The position numbers were made by a program, and so were the translations under genes. Under the pieces are notes generated by a model, which was not told where the DNA came from, searched no databases, and was given only the letters and a program-made list of their open reading frames with translations. A DNA stretch of 64,000 bases from JALYRV01 sp040902895. GTDB lineage: Bacteria; Acidobacteriota; Vicinamibacteria; Vicinamibacterales; SCN-69-37. How positions within the stretch are numbered: position 1 is the first letter of the stretch; each line of letters starts with the position of its first letter. The DNA is taken from positions 1 through 64,000 of the forward strand of contig JBBDWL010000129.1 in assembly GCA_040902895.1 (NCBI GenBank), written 5' to 3'. Below, piece after piece: positions 22,404 to 31,493 of the stretch.

Positions 22404-22979
22404 ATGACAAAGATCGCAATCGTCCTGGGGAGCACGAGGCCGGGGCGCAACGGCGAGGCGGTGGCGAAATGGGTGTTCGACATCGCGAGCCTGCGCCGCG
22501 ACGCCGAGTTCGAGCTGGTCGACATCGCCGACTACAACCTGCCGCTGCTGGATGAGCCTGTCCCTGCTTCGCAGGGCAAGTACAGCAAAGACCACACGAA
22601 GCGCTGGGCCGCAAAAATCGCGGAGTTCGATGGCTACGTGTTCGTGACGGCCGAGTACAACCACGCGATTCCGGGCGCGCTCAAGAACGCCATCGATTTC
22701 CTGTACGCCGAGTGGAACAACAAGGCCGCGGGATTTGTGAGTTACGGCAGTGCGGGAGGCACGCGAGCCGTCGAGCAGCTCAGACTCGTGATGGCCGAGG
22801 TGCAGATCGCCGACGTCCGCGCGCAGGCAACGTTCTCACTGCACGACGACTTCGAGAATTTCTCGGTCTTCAAGCCTGGCCAACGCAAGGAAAAATCGGT
22901 GACGGGGATGCTCGATCAGGTGGTGGCGTGGTCCGAGGCGATGCGCACCGTGCGGATGCGCGGGCGGAAGGCGGCGTAG
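22404..22979 (+). CDS. NADPH-dependent FMN reductase / quinone reductase
   Basis: 191 aa flavodoxin-like protein of the NADPH-dependent FMN reductase family (ChrR/azoreductase relatives). The FMN phosphate loop is GSTRPGRNGEAVAKW (~9-23). The second flavin motif is FVTAEYNHAIPGALKNAIDF (~80-99), and GFVSYGSAGGTRAVEQLR follows (~110). Such enzymes reduce quinones, chromate or azo compounds and protect against oxidative stress; the actual substrate cannot be told. The C-terminus is basic. It starts 45 bp after the small basic gene and may be co-transcribed from the promoter at 22102. Confidence 0.92.
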   Translation: MTKIAIVLGSTRPGRNGEAVAKWVFDIASLRRDAEFELVDIADYNLPLLDEPVPASQGKYSKDHTKRWAAKIAEFDGYVFVTAEYNHAIPGALKNAIDFLYAEWNNKAAGFVSYGSAGGTRAVEQLRLVMAEVQIADVRAQATFSLHDDFENFSVFKPGQRKEKSVTGMLDQVVAWSEAMRTVRMRGRKAA

Positions 22980-22992
22980 GGAAATCGGCGGG

Positions 22993-23205
22993 CTAGCGGA
23001 ACATCCCTCCCGCCAGATCGATGGCCAGCTTGATGAGAAATGCGATCGGCGCGCCGATGATTAGAATGCCCAACGGCAGCGCGAGCACGACGAGTACCAG
23101 CGACGCTGCGTCGGCGATGTGACCGAAGATGGAAGGTCTGGGCACGCGCCGGACGTGGGTTCCGGCAGTGCCACGAAGGCTCTCACCGCTCGCGAGAAGA
23201 GCCAT
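22993..23205 (-). CDS. Small membrane protein, uncharacterised
   Basis: 70 aa. The N-terminal half is basic (RGTAGTHVRRVPRPSIFG); the C-terminal half holds one long or two short hydrophobic helices, ADAASLVLVVLALPLGILI then GAPIAFLIKLAIDLAGG. No family is recognised. It starts 8 bp downstream of another small membrane-protein gene in the same direction, so the two probably form one transcript. The frame is open well upstream, but that part lies antisense to the tRNA region and is not convincing. Confidence 0.5.
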   Translation of the reverse strand: MALLASGESLRGTAGTHVRRVPRPSIFGHIADAASLVLVVLALPLGILIIGAPIAFLIKLAIDLAGGMFR

Positions 23206-23213
23206 TCGCGCGA

Positions 23214-23408
23214 TTAGTCGCGGTCGCGATCCGAGAACCGGCGCGGGTCGATCTCGCCGTGATACGGAACCTTCTCGGTGCGATGCAGCAGCTGCGCGAT
23301 GCTGCCCGTGCCCTGCGCGTTGCGCCAGGTCATGAAAAGAAACGTGAGCGTGCCGATGGCCAGGGTGGCGACGGCGGCCATCGTTGTCAGGGAAAGTTCG
23401 TTCAGCAT
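23214..23408 (-). CDS. Small single-pass membrane protein, uncharacterised
   Basis: 64 aa from ATG 23406-23408, which has GGAGG 6 nt upstream. One N-terminal helix (LTTMAAVATLAIGTLTFLFM) is followed by a soluble tail TWRNAQGTGSIAQLLHRTEK, ending in an acidic/basic mix (RRFSDRDRD). Clear Shine-Dalgarno and hydrophobic pattern support a real gene. No family is recognised. It precedes the 70-aa membrane protein with an 8-bp gap. Confidence 0.55.
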   Translation of the reverse strand: MLNELSLTTMAAVATLAIGTLTFLFMTWRNAQGTGSIAQLLHRTEKVPYHGEIDPRRFSDRDRD

Positions 23409-23478
23409 GAGGACCTCCACAGTTGATGAGGCGGCCTCGCGATGCCGGTGGCTCAGAAACGTTGATGTGAGTGTAGCA

Positions 23479-23550
23479 CGTGGCTTGCCAACCGTAGCTC
23501 GCGAAGCGCGTGGCTTGCCAACCGTAGCTCGCGAAGCGAGCGAAGGTTGG
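23479..23550. repeat. Tandem 30-bp repeat with GTAGC palindrome
   Basis: Two exact copies (23479-23508, 23509-23538) of a unit starting CGTGGCTTGCCAACC and ending GAAGCG. The second copy runs into AGCGAAGGTTGG, so CCAACC and GGTTGG form the ends of a hairpin around the palindromic core GCTCGCGAAGCGAGC. The last bases overlap the CCA end of the tRNA gene. It belongs to the GTAGC-palindrome family seen at 10971 and 52313. Confidence 0.65.
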
Positions 23551-23634
23551 TGCGGAAGAGAGGACTCGAACCTCCACCCGGTTGCCCGGACTAGCTCCTG
23601 AGGCTAGCGCGTCTGCCAATTCCGCCACTTCCGC
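23548..23634 (-). tRNA. tRNA-Leu (anticodon CAG)
   Basis: On the minus strand, acceptor GCGGAAG pairs with CTTCCGC. The D region contains GGCGGAATTGGCAGACGCG. The anticodon stem CTAGC/GCTAG encloses the loop CTCAGGA, giving anticodon CAG. A long variable arm (class II, as expected for Leu) and a T arm with GGTTCGAAC follow. The discriminator is A and a CCA appears to be encoded (23548-23550), although it overlaps the neighbouring repeat. On the upstream side a TATACT box lies about 35 bp before the 5' end. Confidence 0.95.
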
Positions 23635-23700
23635 ATGAAGGGACGATCGCTGGCGGCAGAAGCTCTCAGTATACAACAGCTCCGGTATTACACTTGAGGC

Positions 23701-25452
23701 GTGGCACTTCGTAAAGGCGTCGGACTCGTTCTCGGATTGATCCTCGTGGCCCTGCTCATCTCGGCCGCGGGCATGGCCCTCATCTTCATGGCCGCGCGCG
23801 GCGGTCCGCAAATCAGGGACAACGCGACGCTGTACCTGTCAATCGACCCTAATCTCGCCGAGATCGAGGCCGGCGGCGTGGTCAGCCAGTTCATCGGCGC
23901 GGAAGCCACGCTGCGCTCGCTGATCGACGCGCTGCGCAAGGCCGCCGTCGACAAGCGGATCAAGAGCGTCGTCATCCTGCCGAGGGGCGGCGGGGCGCTC
24001 TGGGGCAAGGTCCAGGAGATCCGCGACGCCATCATCGACTTCCGCAAGTCGGGCAAGCCGATCATTGCGTATCTGGAGTACGGCGCCGAGCAGGAGTACT
24101 ACCTCGCCTCCGCGTGCGACAAGGTGTATCTGATGCCGGCCTCGTCGCTCGATCTGCGCGGCCTGGCCACGTACGAGCTGTTCCTCCGCGGCACGCTCGA
24201 CAAGATCGGCGCGTACCCCGATCTGATGCACATCGGCGATTACAAGACGGCCGCGAACACTTTCACCGAAAAAGGCTTCACACCGGCGCATCGCGAGATG
24301 GCCGAGTCGCTCAATCACGATCTCTATGCGCAGCTGCTGCGCGGCATCGGCGACGGGCGGCGAAAGTCGGACGCCGACGTGCGCGCGCTGCTCGATCACG
24401 GCCCGTATCTCGCGCGCGACGCGGTCGCCGCCGGCCTGATCGACGATGTGGCGTACGAAGACGAGCTCGACGACAAATCCGATCTCGGCGGCGCGAAACA
24501 GCGCGTAGACGGCGACAAGTACCGCGAAGTGAGCACCACGTCGCTCGGCCTCGACAAAGGCCCGAAGATTGCCGTGCTCTATCTGGTGGGCGTCATTGCC
24601 AGCGGCAAGAGCTCGTACGATTCGCCCAATGGCGCCGTGACAGGCTCTGACACGGTGCTCGAATGGCTGCGCAAAGTGCGGGCCGACAACTCGGTACGCG
24701 CGATCGTGCTGCGCATCGACAGCCCCGGCGGATCGGCCGTGGCCTCCGACATCATCTGGCGCGAAGTGATGCTCACGCGCAACATCAAGCCGGTCGTCGC
24801 GTCGATGGGCGACGTGGCCGCGTCAGGCGGCTACTACGTCGCCATGCCCGCAAACGCCATCGTGGCCCAGCCGGGCACGCTGACGGGATCGATCGGCGTC
24901 GTGGTGGGGAAGTTTGCGCTCGGCGGCACGATGGAGAAGCTGGGCGTGGGAGTGGAAGGCGTCGAGTCGGGCAAGTATGCCGGAATGCTGTCGCCGGTGC
25001 GTCCCTTCTCGGCTGAAGAGCGCGCGCGCGTCATGGAACAGATGCAGGCGACCTACGACACCTTCGTCGAAAAAGTTGCGGACGCCCGCGCGAGCACGCC
25101 TGAAAAAATCGACGCGATCGCGCAGGGGCGCGTGTGGACCGGACGCCAGGCGCGCGATCTCGGACTCGTCGACGATCTTGGAGGTCTGTGGAAGGCGATC
25201 GCGATTGCCAAGCAGCGCGCGAAGATCGACCCGGCCCGTCACGTCGAGCTCGACATCTATCCGCCGCGCCGCAGCTTCTATGAGCTGGTGGCCGATCCGT
25301 TCGGCAGCGTCTCGATGATCCGCGCCGCCGGTCCGCTCGGCGCGCTCTTCGGCGATCCGAGGGCAAAGGCCATCGAAAGCCTCGCCACTCGCCTCAACCT
25401 GTTCAGATCGGGCGAGCCGCTCACGCTGATGCCCAACGTGTTTGTGCGCTGA
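23701..25452 (+). CDS. sppA: Signal peptide peptidase SppA, 67-kDa type
   Basis: 583 aa from a GTG start; a membrane helix (LVLGLILVALLISAAGMALI) anchors it, with the rest periplasmic. The family cleaves leftover signal peptides in the membrane. It is the long two-domain form: the N-terminal half carries the general-base lysine in GDYKTAANTFTEKGFTPAHREM-like text (~183), and the C-terminal half carries the nucleophile serine in DVAASGGYYVAMPAN (~380) followed by GTLTGSIGVV. The Ser-Lys dyad is thus complete. It is convergent with ppiD, another envelope protein gene, and separated from it by a hairpin. Confidence 0.95.
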   Translation: MALRKGVGLVLGLILVALLISAAGMALIFMAARGGPQIRDNATLYLSIDPNLAEIEAGGVVSQFIGAEATLRSLIDALRKAAVDKRIKSVVILPRGGGALWGKVQEIRDAIIDFRKSGKPIIAYLEYGAEQEYYLASACDKVYLMPASSLDLRGLATYELFLRGTLDKIGAYPDLMHIGDYKTAANTFTEKGFTPAHREMAESLNHDLYAQLLRGIGDGRRKSDADVRALLDHGPYLARDAVAAGLIDDVAYEDELDDKSDLGGAKQRVDGDKYREVSTTSLGLDKGPKIAVLYLVGVIASGKSSYDSPNGAVTGSDTVLEWLRKVRADNSVRAIVLRIDSPGGSAVASDIIWREVMLTRNIKPVVASMGDVAASGGYYVAMPANAIVAQPGTLTGSIGVVVGKFALGGTMEKLGVGVEGVESGKYAGMLSPVRPFSAEERARVMEQMQATYDTFVEKVADARASTPEKIDAIAQGRVWTGRQARDLGLVDDLGGLWKAIAIAKQRAKIDPARHVELDIYPPRRSFYELVADPFGSVSMIRAAGPLGALFGDPRAKAIESLATRLNLFRSGEPLTLMPNVFVR

Positions 25453-25474
25453 AGGTTGCGGGTTAATCAAACTA

Positions 25475-25500
25475 GCCGCGCGAGCGTTGTCTCGCGCGGC
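25475..25500. terminator. Hairpin between convergent sppA and ppiD
   Basis: GCCGCGCGAG (25475-25484), loop CGTTGT, CTCGCGCGGC (25491-25500): a perfect 10-bp stem 22 bp after the sppA stop. No T-run follows on either strand, so it may act as an RNA stabiliser or Rho-assisted terminator rather than as a classical intrinsic one. Confidence 0.5.
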
Positions 25501-25505
25501 GCATG

Positions 25506-25533
25506 CCAGCAACCAGCAACCAACTACCAGCTA
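25506..25533. repeat. Heptanucleotide array at the ppiD stop codon
   Basis: Units on the plus strand: CCAGCAA, CCAGCAA, CCAACTA, CCAGCTA. The ppiD TAG (complement of 25531-25533) is the first three bases of the array when read along that gene. Confidence 0.65.
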
Positions 25534-27450
25534 CCGCCCCGCGAACATGGCCTGCAACGTTTCTTCGTTGAGGTCGATCGTCATCTTCTGCTTGGCCTTG
25601 GTCATGTAGGAGGCGAAGAACTGTCCCTTCCGCTCCTGCAGCATCTGGCCGCGCAGCTGTTCGCGCTCGGCGGCGAATTTCACCGGATCGATCGCCTGCT
25701 TCTCGGTGACGCGAAGGACGACCGTGCCGCGGTCGGTGACAATCGGGTCGCTGACGCCGCCCGCGCCAAGCGCGAACGCCGCGGCTTCGACTGGCGCGCT
25801 GACCCCGACCTGGGGGAACGCGGCGCCGCGCGCGATCGGCTCGCTCGTTTCGACGGTGAGGCCGGCCGATTTCGCCGCGCCGGCGAAATCAGACTTGAAC
25901 GCGCCGGCGAGCGCCGACGCGCGCTCCAGGGCGATGGCCGACGCCCGCTCCGCGATGTATTCGTCGCGCACGCGATCGCGTATGTCCGCGAGCTGCGCGT
26001 CGCGCGGCGGCTGCACATCGATGACGGTGATGAAGGCCGCGCCCTGCGGTGTGCGCAGCGCGTCGCTCACATTGCCTGATTCCAGTTCGAAGGCGGCCGC
26101 CGAGACTTCCGGCGAGAACCCAAGCCCGGGGACCGGCTCCTCCCTTGCGAAGAGCGGCGAGTCGGCCGCCGTCAGCCCCCGTGCCTGCGCCACGCGATCG
26201 ATGTCGGCAGGGTCGTCGATGTCCTTATCGAGCTCCTGCGCAACGCGCTGCACTTCCTGCTGCGCCCGCTCCCATTTGAGCTGCTCCTGGATCTGCGCCG
26301 ACACCAGCTCGAACGGCTGCGTCGTGGCGGCGCGCTTCCCCGTCGCGCGAATGATGTGAAATCCGTACGGCGTCTTGACAATGCCGCTGGTCTGTCCGGG
26401 TTCGAGCGCAAAGGCCGCGTCTTCGAACTCCTTCACCATGGCGTTGCGGCCGAAGAAGTCGAGATCGCCGCCTTTGGCGTTCGACACCTCGTCCTCGGAG
26501 TACTGCTTGGCCAGCGCGGCGAAGTCTGCGCCGGCATTGAGCTTCGCCAGCACGTCTTCGGCCTGCTTGCGCACCGCCGCCTCGTCCTTCCCTTCGGTCT
26601 TGAGCAGAATGTGGCTCGCGCGCATCTGTTCGGGCTGCTGATACTGCGCGATCGATTCGGTGTAGCGCTGCCGCGCGTCGGCCTCGGTGACGGTCACGCG
26701 ATCGCGCAGCGTGGCGGCATCGATGTGCAGATAGCGCACGCGCCGTTTTTCGGGCACGCGGTACGTCGCCTTGTTGCGCTCGAAGTACGCCGCGATGTCG
26801 GCCTCCGCCGGCGTGATGCCGCTCTTGTACGCGTCGGCGTTGAACAGCACGAGATCGACTTTCACCTTCTCGTTGCGGCGGCGGTATTCGGCGTCGATCT
26901 CCGCGTCGGTCAGGGTGATCCATGCGGTCAGCGCGTCGCGCATCTTGTCGGACTGCAGCTGGCGCCGCAGCTCGCGCTCGAACTGGTCCACCTGAATCGG
27001 CGGCGCCTGCGCGGCCAGCAGCTGGCGGTATCGCGCGTCGCCGATGAACACGCCGTTCTCCTGGAACGCGGGCAGCCGCAGGATGCGCTCGCGCAGTTCG
27101 GCGTCGGTCACGTTCACGCCGAGCCGATCGGCCTCCGCCAGCACGGCTTCCTCGTCAATCATCTGGCTCAGGATGCGCTGCTCGATGCCGAGCTGCCGCA
27201 GCATCTGATCGTTCAGATTGCCGCCGTACGCCTGACGGTAGGCCTGTACCTGCTGGTTGTACGCGCGCTGAAACTCGGCGACCTCGATATCACGGCCTTC
27301 GACGCTGGCGACGACGGCGTTGGGCGCGGCGCTGGCGCCCTGCGAGCTCATGAAATCAGGGATGTAGACCAGTACGAACGCGACCACGACCAGGCCGAGG
27401 CTCCACTTGAGCCAGCCTTTGTGCCGCCGCATCCGATCGAGCATTGTCAT
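25531..27450 (-). CDS. ppiD: PpiD-like peptidyl-prolyl isomerase / SurA N-terminal chaperone
   Basis: 639 aa. A short cytoplasmic start (MTMLDRMRRHKGWLKWS) and one membrane helix (LGLVVVAFVLVYIPDF) anchor a large periplasmic chaperone. The SurA_N-like region (~50-210) has VEGRDIEVAEFQRAYNQQ and IDEEAVLAEADRLGVNVTD. A parvulin rotamase domain (~275-375) contains MRASHILLKTEGKDE, GGDLDFFGRNAMVKEFEDAA and TPYGFHIIRATG. A second degenerate region follows (~440-600). PpiD assists folding of exported proteins at the exit of the Sec translocon. It is divergent from the diguanylate cyclase gene and convergent with sppA. Its stop codon lies in a heptad array. Confidence 0.92.
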   Translation of the reverse strand: MTMLDRMRRHKGWLKWSLGLVVVAFVLVYIPDFMSSQGASAAPNAVVASVEGRDIEVAEFQRAYNQQVQAYRQAYGGNLNDQMLRQLGIEQRILSQMIDEEAVLAEADRLGVNVTDAELRERILRLPAFQENGVFIGDARYRQLLAAQAPPIQVDQFERELRRQLQSDKMRDALTAWITLTDAEIDAEYRRRNEKVKVDLVLFNADAYKSGITPAEADIAAYFERNKATYRVPEKRRVRYLHIDAATLRDRVTVTEADARQRYTESIAQYQQPEQMRASHILLKTEGKDEAAVRKQAEDVLAKLNAGADFAALAKQYSEDEVSNAKGGDLDFFGRNAMVKEFEDAAFALEPGQTSGIVKTPYGFHIIRATGKRAATTQPFELVSAQIQEQLKWERAQQEVQRVAQELDKDIDDPADIDRVAQARGLTAADSPLFAREEPVPGLGFSPEVSAAAFELESGNVSDALRTPQGAAFITVIDVQPPRDAQLADIRDRVRDEYIAERASAIALERASALAGAFKSDFAGAAKSAGLTVETSEPIARGAAFPQVGVSAPVEAAAFALGAGGVSDPIVTDRGTVVLRVTEKQAIDPVKFAAEREQLRGQMLQERKGQFFASYMTKAKQKMTIDLNEETLQAMFAGR

Positions 27451-27501
27451 GTCTTCGAAACCCTCAGGGAAAAGCCGATTATACTTGCCCGGCCTGACTT
27501 C

Positions 27502-28985
27502 ATGCCGACCTCACGGAAGGGCCGCGCCCCAGCGCGCCGGCCGGGCGCGCGCAAGACAACACGGCCGGCTCGCCGGACCCCGACGCGCGAGGCCGGAACC
27601 AGAGTTCTGGTCCGCCGGGCGGATGCATCGCCCAACCGCCTTACGGCCGCGCTTAGGCCGCTCGCGCGATGGCGCGTCCGGATCATGCCGGCCGACGCGC
27701 CGATCGAGCGTCGCGCAACCGCCGACGGCGTGCTGTGGGAGCTCGGGTCGGGCCGCCCGCCCGACGCCCGGCGCGTGACCCGGCTTGCCGGGGTCATGCC
27801 CGTGGTCAGTTTTACGCTCGACCGCTCGGCGCCGCCCGCGCTCGCCGCGCTGTCTCGCTCGCTCGGGTTTTCCGCGCATCTGGTAGCCCCCCTCGATCGC
27901 GCCGCGGTCGCGGCGGCCCTCGGCCTGCCGCCGTCGCCCGATCTCAAGGAGCGGCTTGCGCGAGTGGGAAAGCGCCTCGAGGGCGCCGATCTGACCGAGG
28001 GCTTCATGCAGGTCGTAGCGGCGGTCAATGCGCGCCGGGATCCGGGCGGCGTGGCCGCAGTCTTGCTCTCTCGCGCTCGGGCCTGGCTGCCGCTGCCCGA
28101 ATGGGCGGTGCTGGCCACCGACCCGACCGGCGAGACGCGCTGGCTGGCGGCAGAGGGGGGAAGCGAGCTGACGCGGGATGCGATCGAAGCGGTGGCGGCG
28201 CACGTGGCCCATACGGGCGCGCCGCTGGTGTCGCCGCGTCTGGCCGGCGAGCCGGTGATTCAGGCCCGCCTGGAAGCGGCGGCCCTCGCGGTGCCGCTCT
28301 CGTGCGACAACCGGGTCGTGGCCGTGCTGGCCGGGATCGACGGAGGCCGCTCGGCCGGCGTGCCGGCGGCGGCGCCGTTCGGGCCGTCGCGCGCGAAGCT
28401 GCGGCGGATGCTCGAGCCGATCGCCTGCGCGCTCGACAGCGCGCTGCGTCTCGAACGGGCCGAGGCGCTGTCGGTCACCGACGACCTGACGCAGCTGTAT
28501 AACTCGCGCTTCATGCACGCGGTGCTGCGGCGCGAGACGAAGCGGTCGTCGCGGTCGGGGCAGAAGCTGTCGCTGCTGTTCATCGATCTCGACGGCTTCA
28601 AGTCGGTGAACGATTCGCACGGCCATCTGGCGGGCAGCCGCGCGCTCGTGGAGGTCGGCGCGGTGATTCGATCGTGCGCGCGTGAAACCGACGCGGTGGC
28701 GCGCTTCGGCGGCGACGAATTCGCGGTGGTCCTGCCCGACACCGACGAGGCCGGCGCGCGCGCCGTCGCGGCGCGCGTCCGCGATCGGATCGCGGGGCAT
28801 GCGTTTCTGACGTCGGTGGGCCTGTCGGTGCGCCTCACCGCGTCAATCGGCATCGCGACGCACGTGGATCCGACGGCGTCGGCCGATGAACTGCTCGCGG
28901 CGGCCGATGCCGCAATGTATTGGGTCAAGGGCCATGGCAAGAATGGCATTCATCAGGTGAACTTTCTCAGTCCAAAGGTGCAGCG

Positions 28986-28989
<4 letters not shown>
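27502..28989 (+). CDS. Diguanylate cyclase (GAF-like plus GGDEF)
   Basis: 495 aa from the ATG at 27502; the frame is open far upstream but runs antisense through ppiD. The N-terminus is very basic (RKGRAPARRPGARKTTRPAR). The middle (~165-320) resembles a GAF sensor: VVAAVNARRDPGGVAAVLL, LAVPLSCDNRVVAVLAGID. The GGDEF domain (~330-490) has LTQLYNSRFMHAVLRRE, FIDLDGFKSVNDSHGHLAG and the intact active site RFGGDEFAVVLPD. The product-inhibition I-site RETD stands exactly five residues before GGDEF. It makes cyclic-di-GMP. Its TGA overlaps the TTG start of mreB, so the cyclase is translationally coupled to the cell-shape operon. Confidence 0.93.
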
Positions 28990-30011
<1,022 letters not shown>

Positions 30012-30012
30012 A

Positions 30013-30084
30013 GCGAGGGAGCGGAGCGGGGCGACGGGCCCCCGCGAGCGACCGAGCCAGGCGGCATGCAGGGGTCCCCGCCGG
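30013..30084 (+). repeat. Double-hairpin repeat between mreB and mreC
   Basis: About 72 bp starting GCGAGGGAGCGGAGCGGGGC and ending TCCCCGCCGG. Two stem-loops (GCGGGGC.../...GCCCCCGC and the second around TGCAGGGG) flank GAGCGACCGAGCCAGG. In the mreB frame beyond its TAG the DNA reads GAERGDGPPRATEPGG... and stays open to a TGA (30096-30098) that overlaps the mreC ATG. The family has further copies at 35088, 59807, 62183 and a partial one at 10166. Confidence 0.8.
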
Positions 30085-30097
30085 AGAGCTTAGACTG

Positions 30098-30946
30098 ATG
30101 TTGGAGATCCGTCGCAGAACCGGCTACCTGTTCCTCGCGGTCATGATGGGGCACGTGATTCTCATCTCGGCGCAGGTGCAGGATCAGGGCGGCGCGCGTC
30201 TGGCGTCGGCCGTTACCTTCCAGCTCGTCTCGCACATCCAGCTCGCGACGGCCCGGGCCGTCGACGGCATCCGCGGCTTTTTTCAAAATTATGTGTGGCT
30301 TCGCGGCGCCCGCGCCGAGAACGAGGCGCTGAAGCGGCAGGTCGTCGAGCTGGGGGGGCAGATCGAGGAACTGCGCGCGCGGACAACACAAGTCTCGAGC
30401 CTCGAGGAGCTGCTCAACCTCCGGACATCCCTGCCCATCGAAACCATCACCGCGCGCGTGATTGCCGGCGATCCGACGCCCGGCTTCCCGGCGGTCACCA
30501 TCGACATGGGATCGGGCGACGGCCTGCGTGCGAACATGGCGGTCATTGCGCCGCGCGGCGTCGTCGGGCGCATCTACGGCCGCCTCGAAGAGCACGCCGC
30601 GCAGGTGCAGCTGATTGTCGGACGCCGCGCCGGCGCCGCCGCCTATCTCGAACGAACCGGCGCGGGCGGCGTCATCGTGGGATCGAACGCCGATCCGCCG
30701 CTCGAGATGGAGGACGTCTCGAATCTCGTCGACGTGCAGACCGGCGACGTCGTCCTCACTTCCGGCCTTGACGGTATTTTCCCGCGCGGATTCATGATCG
30801 GACGCGTCGAAGCGGCCGAGCGCGGCAGCGGCACGTATCGCCTCATCGCGGTGCGGCCCACGGTCGACTTCTCGAATCTTCAATACGTGCTGGTTGTCAC
30901 CGTTCCGCCGTCCGCGCGCTGGGCGCAGGAGGCCGAGAAGCAATGA
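30098..30946 (+). CDS. mreC: Rod-shape-determining protein MreC
   Basis: 282 aa. One N-terminal membrane helix (YLFLAVMMGHVILISAQV), a coiled-coil segment (~60-105: RAENEALKRQVVELGGQIEEL, read in two parts) and the periplasmic double beta-barrel domain with TARVIAGDPTPGFPAVTIDMG, GLRANMAVIAPRGVVGRIYG and SGLDGIFPRGFMIGRVEA. MreC links MreB to the wall-synthesis enzymes PBP2 and RodA. A double-hairpin repeat directly precedes the start and leaves no clear Shine-Dalgarno other than GGAG 12 nt upstream. The stop overlaps the mreD ATG. Confidence 0.95.
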   Translation: MLEIRRRTGYLFLAVMMGHVILISAQVQDQGGARLASAVTFQLVSHIQLATARAVDGIRGFFQNYVWLRGARAENEALKRQVVELGGQIEELRARTTQVSSLEELLNLRTSLPIETITARVIAGDPTPGFPAVTIDMGSGDGLRANMAVIAPRGVVGRIYGRLEEHAAQVQLIVGRRAGAAAYLERTGAGGVIVGSNADPPLEMEDVSNLVDVQTGDVVLTSGLDGIFPRGFMIGRVEAAERGSGTYRLIAVRPTVDFSNLQYVLVVTVPPSARWAQEAEKQ

Positions 30947-31464
30947 GAGTGCTCGGCATCCTGCTGATCGTCGCGGCAGGGCTGGTGCTGCAGACCTCGC
31001 TGACCCGCTTCACCATCGGCGGCGGCTGGGCGCTGGACGTGGTGCTCGTCGCCGTCTTTTTCTGTGCGCTCAGCTGGGGTCCTGCGGCCGGGCTGCTGGC
31101 CGGCACCGCCGGCGGTCTCGCGCAGGACGCGCTGTCGGGTGGCGTGCTCGGCGTAGGCGGGCTTTCGAAGACCCTGGTCGGGTTTCTGGCAGGCGCAATC
31201 GGCACCCAGTTCATCGTCGCCCAGTTCTTCCCGCGCCTCGTCGTGTTCGTGATCGGGACGCTGGTGCATCAGTTCTGCTTCTGGGGCATCTATGCGCTGA
31301 TCGATCAGAGGGCGCCGACTGTGCCGATGGGGAGCGTGATGATGCAGGCCTTCATCAACGCGGCCATCGGTTTGCTCGTATTCCAGATCATCGAGCTCGC
31401 GCCGGGCTTCGCGTCCCGCCGCCGAGCTCGCCGCTCCCGCCTCAGCAGCGGCGGACGGTGGTGA
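30943..31464 (+). CDS. mreD: Rod-shape-determining membrane protein MreD
   Basis: 173 aa, about five or six membrane helices, with the usual MreD features: LLIVAAGLVLQTSLTRF at the start, LDVVLVAVFFCALSWGP, and GGLAQDALSGGVLGVGGLSK, the conserved DALSGG turn. It overlaps the mreC stop by 4 bp and is followed by mrdA after 29 bp, which includes a short hairpin. The C-terminus is Arg-rich (SRRRARRSRLSSGGRW). MreD is part of the elongasome core in the inner membrane. Confidence 0.92.
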   Translation: MRVLGILLIVAAGLVLQTSLTRFTIGGGWALDVVLVAVFFCALSWGPAAGLLAGTAGGLAQDALSGGVLGVGGLSKTLVGFLAGAIGTQFIVAQFFPRLVVFVIGTLVHQFCFWGIYALIDQRAPTVPMGSVMMQAFINAAIGLLVFQIIELAPGFASRRRARRSRLSSGGRW

Positions 31465-31470
31465 ACATTG

Positions 31471-31487
31471 CTAAGATCGGTTCTTAG
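31471..31487 (+). other. Small hairpin between mreD and mrdA
   Basis: CTAAGA, loop TCGGT, TCTTAG: a 6-bp perfect stem in the 29-bp spacer, 6 bp before the mrdA ATG. It could adjust translation of mrdA; nothing more can be said. Confidence 0.3.
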
Positions 31488-31493
31488 GGCTTT

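Noticed and set aside
23479..23550. Tandem repeat next to tRNA-Leu as an integration (att) site
   Set aside because: The repeat does not duplicate the tRNA 3' sequence beyond the CCA bases, and no integrase or island-type gene content is nearby.
26356..27501. N-terminal extension of the diguanylate cyclase frame
   Set aside because: The extra ~380 codons lie antisense to ppiD and lack family features; a start at 27502 fits the intergenic boundary.
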